Below are positions 11,356 to 22,300 of a DNA stretch of 42,988 nucleotides, piece by piece. Source of the DNA: Brachionus plicatilis (Eukaryota > Rotifera > Eurotatoria > Ploima > Brachionidae). The stretch lies in contig QEOQ01000312.1 of assembly GCA_010279815.1 (NCBI GenBank), forward strand, positions 335,370 through 378,357. The letters are read 5' to 3'. Both the position numbers and the translations under genes were made by a program. The notes beneath the pieces were generated by a model that saw only the letters and a list, made by a program, of their open reading frames with translations, did not search any database and was not told where the DNA came from. The stretch's first letter is position 1. Each line of letters opens with the position of its first letter.

Positions 11356-12002
11356 ATGTTTTTTATCAAAAGCAAATCACAAAAAGGCCTTGACGATTTA
11401 CAGCAATGTCAAGGCATTAAAAAAATGCTCACTAATGATTATCCCAAATCTGTATCTCTGTGTTTCATTCTAGTCGGATTGGTATTGGGTCTGACAGCAA
11501 TCGGTCTGCAGATTTATTCAATTATAAAGCAAACTCCATTATATTACATTGGAACGGGGTAGGAATCTTATAATAAACTATTTGTTTTACTTTTATTTTG
11601 GCTAAAGCATTTGGGTAGGTTCTTTAATGGTTATAAATGAACTTTTGCTACTCAATTTAAGTAAGTTGAAGCTTTTTAATTTTTATTGATTAAGACGATT
11701 TTAAAGCAATGAGAAAATCGATCGGAATGTTTTATATTTCAAGTTTTTTTCGTCATTTTTGTTTTATCATCACAACTGCCTTAATGTTTTTCAGTATCAA
11801 TTCAATACGAAAAATTTTCCAGGAAAACTCAGGCAAAGAATATGTATGGGCAGATTTTATTCTGCTGGCAATTGGTGATTATTTTAGTTTTAATTTTTTA
11901 GATATAAAGAAAAATTATTATTTTAATCTAAGGACTAACAACAAAATTTACATATCTGGCGATTCATCGAGTCTTTACAAAAAGGTTAGAGCTTCAATTT
12001 AG
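11356..12002 (+). CDS. four-transmembrane protein of unknown family
   Basis: Three exons (11356-11558, 11608-11660, 11707-12002; 552 nt, 183 residues) join in phase across ~46-50-bp introns. The protein has a short basic N-terminus, then four hydrophobic segments: VSLCFILVGLVLGLTAIGL; a second around IWVGSLMVINELLLL; a third around YISSFFRHFCFIITTALMFF; and a fourth around WADFILLAI. A hydrophilic tail follows. The layout resembles small tetraspan proteins (MS4A- or MARVEL-like), but I see no defining motif, so no family is claimed. The ATG follows directly after an acceptor (GAAAATTTTAG, then ATG), implying a 5'-UTR intron or trans-splicing. A 33-nt in-frame GT...AG stretch near residue 149 could be a tiny retained intron. 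The gene starts 120 bp after the SLC28 stop. Confidence 0.65.
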
Positions 12003-12509
12003 AGAGATTTCGATTACCTTTCAAAATATCTAAACATGACTTATTTTGACAAATGCATTTATTTATGTTTGCTAATAAATAATAAATTTAATTAATATTT
12101 AAATCTTTTTTTTTTAAATTGCTAAGTTCATTAAAAATATCAGTTATTTCTTTGAAATAAACTTTTATTTTTTCATTTCATATGCTTGTGTAAATATCAA
12201 ACAAAAAATTCCTATCTATTTTTTAGTTTATCTTATTTTTTGAACATGCTTTATCAATATTTAAATAAAAGCTATAAAGAAAGTGCAAAATTTTCTATTT
12301 TATTTATCCATTGAATAATTTTATCTAAAATTTGGCAAAGTCTGATAAAAATTAAAAGAAAAGTTTTGAATAAAAAGAAAATTTTAAATATTTATATTAA
12401 AGAAATTTATTTTTTCAATTCAGTACCATTAAATTATATATAAAGTATTTGATTAGAATTTAAATTTTAAAAAAAACGAGAATTTATTAAGTTATTAAAA
12501 TTCTGCTAG
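12003..12509. other. convergent intergenic spacer
   Basis: About 500 bp of AT-rich DNA separate the convergent 3' ends of the four-helix gene (plus) and the receptor gene (minus). A minus-strand AATAAA (plus-strand TTTATT at 12483-12488) lies about 22 nt past the receptor stop. Nothing else is seen. Confidence 0.6.
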
Positions 12510-13308
12510 TTATTCTTGCTCTTCGGAAGGTTCAACTAAATTAGCTTTATCATTTGATGTTTCATAACTTGCTGGATCATATTGGTTTGAATTATTTTTT
12601 TTTTCATTTTCTAAATTTGAATTTAATTAAAATTTTCTAAAGAATTATATTTAATTTGTTACTTTTTTTAGCTTTATTTTTTTTTTGCTTTTCATATCCA
12701 TTTGAAAAAATTGTATTTTTATTTGAGTTTGACTCTAAATTATCATTCGTATTCGCCACCGCACTTAGCTCATTCATGTTTATCTCGCTGTCGTCTTCTT
12801 CAGAGCTAGATCGCTTGGTAAATATTGGATTAAAAAAGCCAGTCAACGATGGCTGATTTATTTCAGTAGGTGTAATTTCTGAATTGTGAGGAGTTCTTGG
12901 AAAAGATGTTATTCCGCTAGAAGACTCAACAATATTAGATCTTTAAAATCCATTAAAAATTTTTATATCAAATATTTATTTTCAAATCTACCTTTCGCTT
13001 TTCTTTTTGTATGAGTATAATCCAAAAAGAGAAATAACAAGAATGGCTATGACAACAATTGGAATTGTTACAAGTGATGCCGCTAAAGATAAATTTTTTA
13101 AAATTCTTTAAGATGCTTGATTTTTTTCTAATTTTTAATATACTTTTGACTTTATCAACTAAAGCCTTGCTTGCTTGTTCCGAGTTTACATCACATAAAT
13201 CTCCTTTCCAACCTGGAAGACACTTTTGGTGTACTCCATGATTATTGTACCAACACCAACAATTTAAACACTTACACGCTAAAGGAGATTCTCTTACTTC
13301 CTCAAGAG
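12510..13308 (-). CDS. LRP exons 26-29: juxtamembrane EGF-like module, transmembrane helix and tail
   Basis: Exon 26 encodes a Cys-rich EGF-like stretch ([20 protein letters not shown]). Exon 27 holds the membrane helix (about residues 4378-4398, [19 protein letters not shown]) followed by the basic stop-transfer YKKKSERR. The tail of about 133 residues spans exons 27-29. It contains FFNPIF at about residues 4441-4446 in the place of the FxNPxY endocytosis/PTB-adaptor motif, a casein-kinase-II-like acidic patch (SSSEEDDSE), a Lys-rich run, and a distal YDPASYE that resembles a decayed NPxY. No intact NPxY is present. Confidence 0.85.
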
Positions 13309-16300
13309 CTAAAAAAATATTTTAGCCATTATTTTATTAATTGAAAATAGATGAAAATAAAAACATATAAAATTAATTTGAATGTTTAAGAATTTTTTTT
13401 ATTTTCACACAAGATTGATAAGAAAAATAAACTAACTTTAAATAAAATTAAACTAATATTTCAGAACTAGGATTACAGATTACTAAATTTTCCCTCTATT
13501 ACGAATGAAAATAAACAAAATACTAATAATAATTCCAAAAATTCAATTTTAATTGAATCGAAAAAACTAATACTAAATTTTAAATTAATTTATTTAAGGA
13601 AAATTTTTTTTTTACAAACTGAAGGAAAAACCAGACCCTGAGAGCAACTACTGATTAATTGTATTATTATTAATCTAATTTTTGAATAAATGTCATAAAA
13701 TGCGCTAAGTTCTTAAAAGTGAGTGGAATGTTTAGGTTTAATAAAGTTATACAATTAAAGGATTAAATAAAGTATGACTTTTATCTTATTTTATTTTTCA
13801 TTTTCAGGAAAGCCTCTTTTTTAAATTTTTTGTCAATTGTGGTTTATGTATAGACAACAGGTGAGATTTTTTTGTTTGGAAAATTTCGAAAACTCTTAAA
13901 CCTTTTAGTTTGAATGGAACTCAGTAGTCCTGTATTAAAAAATTAACTGAAAAACAGTTATATATAAAAATACATAAAAATAAATTTGAGGTAACGAGCC
14001 AAAAAAAAGACTTATTGGACTCATCTTAATTGACAAGACAAAATATTATGATTTAAAGAATGAAAGGTTTAAAAAAATGAAAAATTATTTAGAATTTTTC
14101 TTGTCTGATTTTTCTCAAATGTATATAAATATTATATTTTATATTTATCTGACACTTTATTTTGAAAATGCTTTAAATATTTCTCTAAATTTTTTTGGGT
14201 ATCTAACTTTGAAAAATTTTAAACTTTTTTAGAATAGAGCAAATTAAGATTCTTTTATAATCATTATTTCAGATTTTTGTAATTTTTGTTTAGGATTAAT
14301 TGTTATTTCTTAAATTCAAGTGCATAACAATTTTAAAAATTGTACCAGCACTATTAGTATTTAAAAAACAATCAAATGATAAAATGTTTAATTGCAATTT
14401 TTATCTTTAAATTTTTTTAAAATTTTATAAAGATTCAATTATTTTTTAGTTGATCCTTTTTTAAATAAATGTTGTTGTTAATAGTTTATTTAATATTTCA
14501 AGAGAAATAAAGGCTTTGAGTAATGAAACTCCTTTCGCCTTTGGTATTTAAAATTTTAAAAAAGTCTCCATATAAAAAGTTGTGTTGAATTAATTAAATT
14601 AATAAAATGACATTAGAAGTTGAAAAAGAAATCGGAAATGTTACAGAAAAATAGTTGTCCATTGAAATAGCTCATTTGAGACTTTACAAAGGAGGGTTTT
14701 AAGTTCAGATCCTTTTTTAAATAAAAATCTTTTTCTTTTATTTATAACATATATGACTATAACGAGAGTAAAATTATAACAAGTTTAAAAAAAAACTTAC
14801 CTGAATCACAAGTTGATACTTCTCCATCTAAAAATTTTCCATCATCCGGACATGAACACTCATAATCAGTATCACTTTTCAGCAAACATAAATGTGAACA
14901 AGATGAGCTAGAACAAGGGTTCTTTTTATATTTTGGTATCTTGAAACTATGAAACACTTTAATTTCTTCAACTAGATCTAATTTATCAAGTAGCTTATTT
15001 ACAGCACCTCGGCCATATTTATCAACACTACTGATAGCTCCCGAATCTCTAGCCAAAAAGTAGACTTTATTTTCAAATATGTCAATGCTGTAAGGATTCC
15101 TGAGCCCATTGTGAACAAAGTAGGAGCGGTCTGAGCCATCAAACTTAACTGATTCCATCATACTTCTCCTATAATCAGACCAATATAATCGATTTGTGAT
15201 AAAATCAATTGCCAGACCGTATGGGTGATCCAAATGACTTGTAACAAGCAACTTAATATCTTCACCATTCATTCTACTACTCACAATTGAATGTTCCGGG
15301 TCTGAATTTATCCAAAACAAGCGTCCAGTCAACGGATTTGCCACCAAATTTGTCACATAACCACAAAAGCTAGTAATTAAAGTCTTTAAATAGCGACCAT
15401 CTGATTTCATAACCTTGATACTTTTTGATTTTGAATCATACAGATAAACATTTTTACTAAGCCAGTCAACGGAGATAGACTCGATTTGAAAATTTTTAAA
15501 GTCACCAAGTTGTTGTTCAGTAGCCAGAGAATATCGAGACCTAGGAATAAAAGAGCGCTTTAGAGTTGTTCCATCAATCCAGTACAAATGTCTTTCCAAA
15601 ATGTCAAAATCAAAAGTAGTAACACTCTCTTGTTTTTCGATCAAAGTCGAATAGACATAATCAGTGATGTTTGGCCTTAGTTGTCGAATTTCAGACCCAT
15701 AAGCTATTAATAAAATGTAATCTTCTTTCCATGAAGCCTCACAGACCGAACCATCTCTGTGCATGTCCAAGTAATTCTCAGCACATTTACATTCAAAAGA
15801 GCCTTTGGTATTGAGACATAAATGCGTGCAATGATTCATTTCTATTGTCTGGCACTCATCAATGTCTTCACATGTATGCCGATGTATTGAACTGGTTCCA
15901 TTTGCTTTGACCATTTTAAATCCATGGTGGCATGAGCAAAAAAATCCATTCTTATTTGCCAAGTTAGTGCATTCATGTTCACATAAGCTTGAGTTTGAAG
16001 AGCAAGACATGTCCGAGTCGGTTTTTATGGTTTGGTTATTGTAACAGCCTATTTCGTCAGATTGGTCGTCTTCGCCGCAGTCTAGGTCCTGGTCGCATAC
16101 ATATTCAACTGGGATGCAATGATGGTTCAAAGCGCACTTAAATTGGTCTTCATTACAAGTCAAATGTTCTCGTTTACAAGGTCCATTAATTGAAAAGTCT
16201 TCATCTTTTAGTAAAAATAAATTTAAAAAAATAAAAATTTTTTATTAAATTTAACTTACCTGATCCATCAGAGCAGTCACTAAATCCATTGCAAACATTA

Positions 16301-19300
16301 TCTGCGTAGATGCATAAACCATTTTTGCATCTGAATCTATCGTTTTCTTTGGTACAATTGTAACTAGAACAAAGGCTTAGTAGTTCATCGGAGTTATCTC
16401 CACAATCGTTGTCACCATCACACATATAGTCGGATTTGATGCAAAATGTATTGTTGCACGTAAATTGAAACAAGTTGCAATAAGTTCCATTTGGAAACTT
16501 TGGTGGACAGCTAGTCTCATCCGAAAAATCAAGACAGCTTTGTAAAAAATTTTTTTCTTGATGTTTTTTATTTTTTACAAAAATAATTGTCTTACTTTCT
16601 TACTCCATTACAGTGTTGATAAGCTGAGATGCAGTGTCCGGATTTGCATTGCCATTGATCTGAATGGCATGAATGAGATTCACAGTTCAATTCATCCGAA
16701 TTATCACCACAGTCATCATTATGGTCACAACGCCATAAGTCCTAAAATAGAAAATAAATAAATAATACCTAAGATTCCGAATTGTTTTTTCTTATTAAGA
16801 TGAATTATACATTGCAGTTCAATAATTTTATAAATATTTTAATCTTTAAAAAAAACTGTACCAAAGTTTTAAATTAAAAATTGCATTTTCATTCAACTTT
16901 TAAGCTTTTTAAATATTTTTCAAAACGTGCTATATTATAACGTGAAATACATTTTTAAAATCGTTAAACATTAAAAAAATAATTTACGATACTGCTACGC
17001 CATGATGATTTTACGTAAATATACGTAAATTATCATTTATTTACAAAAGTTTAAGTAAAAAAAAAGTAAATTAATGATAATTTAGGTAAAGATAGTTTTG
17101 TAAAATTACGTTTATTAACGCAAATTTACGTTATTTCTAAAAGGACTAAAAAAGTTATTGTTTTTCATATTTTTTCTTTAATTTCGCTTAAAATATTCAT
17201 TTTTTCAGCTTTATTTGTCAACAAAAAAATTACGTAAATTTTGGTAAATTATTATAGGATTTAAAATTTTTGCATGCAATTTTAGTAAAAAAGGTAAAAT
17301 GACGTTAAAAATCAAAATTTTAAACCTTTTTTTTTTTTAATTTAAATTTAATTATAAAGATAAATTTTTATTTGTAAAATTTTTCAAAAAAATTATATTT
17401 GTTTTTGAGACTGCTCTATAATTTTAAATAAATTTGAATCCAATATTTTGATAATATAAACGATTATCTATCGTGACCAGACTTATTTTTAAGTCACAGT
17501 TTTAAGGCTAATTCACAAAAATTTAAGTCAAAGTAATGACTTGCACAAAATTTTTTATCAATATCTGCTTCATTTGGACCAGTTGAAAGAATTTTTTCAT
17601 AATTTGGTTACATTAACAGACCACATGGGTCAAGATTAACAGCCAGGAATTTGGAAGCAACTAATTTATTGGTACCAAATATGGATTTATTAAATCATTG
17701 ACTTGACTTGACTTATGACTTGTGACTTAAAAACAACTCTGATCGTGACTATAGTGACTAAAATAAAAAAAAAACAATAAAAAAATAAACACTTATTGTT
17801 GCATTTTCAGATTTTTTTTTTGAACCCCTAAAAAAAATTGTTGGAATTTTTTTTTTGTTCTAGTCTAATGTACCAAAGTCTAATGTTTCAGAGAACCAAT
17901 TTCATTGCTTTTTAAATTCTTATTAAAATTCTAAGGCTTTTGATATTTTTTCGATTTTAACAAATAATAAATCATTATTTTTTATTCAAATTCACTTTAA
18001 AATTCATCCACCAAATTCAAAATATTTAATAAACCATCTTATAGCTAAGAATTCGCTAAATAAAAAGTTAAATAATAAAAAAAAATTACTCTTATGCAAT
18101 GTCCATTTGAGCATCTAAATTCACTCTCAGTGCATTCTCTGCGTCCGATAGTACCTTTAAAATATTTTGAAAAAAAAATACATTTTTTTTTATTAATTAT
18201 TACTGCATAGTTCGGAACTTTCATCAGAATTATCTCCACAATCATCGACTGAATTGCATCGAAGAGACAGCATAATGCATCTGTTATTGGCACATTTGAA
18301 GTCTCCAGTCGGATGACAACTTGGACATTTTTCTTCAGTTTCATCATCTCCAGCAGGACAATCAGGATAGCCATCTTGAAAAGTTTAATTCATAAAATTA
18401 AAGAAAATAAATTCTTCAAAAATTAAAATTACCACAAAATTGATTTTTTGATATACATTTGTACGAATTATTCCCACAGCGAGACCAACCACTCGGACAG
18501 GGTCTATTTCTGCATGTATAAGCTGGTTCATCACTTCTATCTGCACAATCAAAGTCTTCATCACAATAATAAGAAGCTTCGATGCAATGTCCCGAATTGC
18601 ATCGGAACTTTCCAGCAGGACAAGTCATATTTGCACATGACAATTCATCAGCTGAATCACCACAATCATTTCTACCATCACAAACTCGGTAATTCTAACA
18701 ATATAGGAATTTTAATAATTATTTTTAATTAAAGTATTATTGAGATAAAGCCAAACATAAATAATAATAAAAAAACATAAGTTAATCGAGTAAAAACTTG
18801 TACTTCAAAAAATTTACAAAACAAGTCTTTTAGAAAAAAAATAAATTAAAGTAATTTATATCTTGAATTTTTTTCAGTGATAAAAAATTTAATTTGAATT
18901 TAAAAGGATAAAAGAAACTAAAAAAAGCGAAGTATAAAAGTTGAAATAGATTTTTAATTGTCAAATTTTTAACGCATATCATCCCCTTAATTGATAAGAT
19001 CAATTGATTTGAATTGAAATAATAAATAATCTGGTTAAACAAATATACTATTTTTAAACAGATTTTATTTAGGACTAAAACTCAGAATCAGATTTTTACA
19101 AATTAAAAGACGATGGAATTTTTATTTGCCAAAATTTGTAGTCCTTTTCTTATTTTTTCATACAAAATTTAAATTTTCCCAACAAAAAATTTATTTTTTA
19201 TATAATTTTCTTTTTTTGATTTTTTAGTTTAAAAATAATTATTAATAATAATAATAAAATTAAATTAAAATAACAGAAGTGTTAATAAATCACAAGTCAT

Positions 19301-22300
19301 TAGAGTCAAACCAAGACATCCAGTTCTCGGCTGAAAAGCTCACATGAAATTTAATTTTTACCAGATATGCCAGATATGAATCTATCACTATCGAAAAGAG
19401 AAAATTTAAAATTCAGAATTTATTTTAAAGATACTAAAGATACAAAATTTTAAATAATTGAATGATCATTACTCGATTAAACTATATAATTGTCCGTCAA
19501 ATTTCTTTATTATTTTTAAAACAACTAACAATTAATTAAATTCAAAAATATATTAAATTTTTTATATGCACTTTTTTACTAATTTTTTTTTTGTATCCCT
19601 TGTTTATTTTTTCTTTTGTACCTAAAACTGCTAGTATCAACAACACAATAAACTCATGTTTACCGAACATGGATTGACAATGAACTTATAAATTAATATT
19701 AATATTAATAAAAAGTGTTATCTTCTTTTGAAAGTGTCTTCTTTTGTGTCCTTTTGTGTCCTTTTGTTATGAAGCCTTTTTTCCCTAGCAAAAAAAGTGT
19801 CCTTTTGTGTCCTTTTGTGTCCTTTTGTGTCCTTTTGTGTCCTTTTGTGTCTTTTTGTTATGAATCCTTTTATTCCTAGCAAAAAAAGTGTCCTTTTGTG
19901 TACTTTTGTTATGAATCCTTTTTTCCCTAGTAATAATATGGTAAAATAAGTTCATTGTCTATTGCTCTTACGGAAATTACTGAGTCAGTAAATGAAGACG
20001 CTTTTTCTCAGAATCAATAAATATAAATTTCTTTTTTAGGCGAATTTTTTCCATTTCTTATCTTTGAATCTTATCTAATCTTGTTTAATTTCTTTATCCC
20101 TATTTATGTTTGCTAAAACCTCATCATGAACTAACCGGAATGCATCTTTTGTTAGGGCACTCGAATCTTCCCGGTGGACAGCCATCAGGACAACTTTGTT
20201 CATCCGACCCGTCCATGCAATCATCCTGACCATTACAAAGTTGACTAAATGAAATACACTGAGAGTTTTTGCACTGAAATGAACCGATTGGACAAGTTCT
20301 TCTGGGACAATTAAGCTCATCAGATCCATCTCTGCAATCAGTCTCTCCATCACATTTAAAAAAAAACGGAACACATTTTTCGTCTGGCATTCCGCATCTA
20401 AAATACCAACTGCCACAATTGGCTGTGCAAGTTTTTTTATCATCATGTAGAACAAACGATTCAGGACAAGCACACGTAAAATTTGAGCCAGGGGCTCCAC
20501 CAATTAGACATAAATGAGAACATCCACCATTGTTTGTGCCACATGGGTTATGACCATTTGGCTGTAAACTGTAGTGATAAACATTCATATCAAAAACCAT
20601 ATGAGCTGTGCTTTGCCGGATGGTGGTCTTATTTTTGCCATTTAAAGCATTAGCAGAGTATATGCTGTGCTCGGACAGATCAGTCCAATAGATCATACCC
20701 TGGTAATAAGTGAGCGCAAATGGGTACGCTGTTTGATTTGTGTGAATAGCTATGAAACGATTGTTTCCATTATAGTCACTGAACTCTATGTGTCTCAAAT
20801 GAGTATCGGTCCAAAAAATTCTTTTTGTGACCAGATCTAGACTTAAGCTAACCGCACTGCCTAAATTTTGTGTAATTATTTTGGTAAAATTTTCTCCATT
20901 TAGCTTAACTCGAGCTATAAATGGCGGAAAACTAGAATCTGAAATAAATATGTAGCCCTCAATTGGATCAATAGATAAACTAACAGCATTTATTAAAAAC
21001 TTTGAGTCCAATAATGCTGTTTTGTAGTGTCCATTTTTGTCAACAACCATCAGTTTATTTGAATTAAGATAATAAATTTTTTTGCTAATCCAGTCGAAGC
21101 CAATATCAGTTTCATCTCCCATCAAATCATTCAATAAAACATCTTCACCTATGACTACATTTGTCAAAGAAGTGTCCAAATTGAGTCTAATAAGCTCTCT
21201 TTTGTACGAATCAATTAAATATATTTGGCTTTCATTGTAATTGTAAGCAATGCCCTTGGCAAGTCCAAAGCCGTCCTTAATCAAATTATAGTTTAAGGTA
21301 TTCAAAGACAAGTTTCTAAGGTAGTAGCTATTGGAGAAAAGAAGATTAGCTTCTATTTGCGGACCGATTATTTTGCATTCTGTAGTTCCAATGGATGATT
21401 TTTCGTAGCCAGGTGCACATTTACAATTGTAGGAGCCTAAGGTATTTTCGCATAGTTGAGAGCACACATACGGGGTTTCAGTGCACTCATTTATGTCCAC
21501 ACAATAAAATTTATTTACTATTTTAAAACCAGGACGGCATAGACACTCATAGCTGGTTAAGGTATCACGACAAATGTGCTGACACCTGTTAAGAATGGGC
21601 GACGCGCACTCATTTATTCCACATCCTGATTCATCGCTATTGTCTTCACAATCATTTTGCTGATTGCAGACCAAATCGATTGTAATGCATTTTTTATTTT
21701 TGCAGGTGTATTGACCTTGAGGACATGTTGCGTTGTCGCACGATTCTGATTTTTCATCACTGTTGTCTATGCAGTCATTTCTACCATTACATTTCAATGA
21801 TTGGGAAATACACCGCTGGTTGTCGCATTTGAATTGGGAATTTGAACACTCTCGGTAGGTGCAATTATGCGGTTCATCACTTCCGTCTCCACTAGGAAAA
21901 ATTTTAATTTTATTTCATAAAAAAATTCTCAATTGTTTCAATCTTTAAAAAGTAATTGATTTTTTGGTTCTTAAGCTTTAATTTAGTACCATTTTTATTC
22001 AATTTGAACCTAAATTGAGAGAGCTAGGCCTTTATTAAAGTTTATTTTTTGAAAAGAACATGAATAATAAAAAGCCTATAACTTTGTTAATACTTGTTTT
22101 TTTTTTCAATCTGTAAAATGATTTAGAAAATTTAGTTCCTTAGCTTTAATTTGGTTTCATTTTTGTCGAAATTGATACATAATTGAGAACGCTAGGAACT
22201 TTTGAAAGTAGACATTTTTTCCTCATTTTTAATTTTTTCATTTGCACACAAATTTTAAAATGATGAATACTTTACGAGGAAATTAAATTTTTTCAATTTG

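Noticed and set aside
12656..12856. 66-residue plus-strand frame with a hydrophobic start
   Set aside because: It is the antisense of the Lys- and Ser-rich LRP cytoplasmic tail exon; the hydrophobicity comes from the complement of Lys codons.
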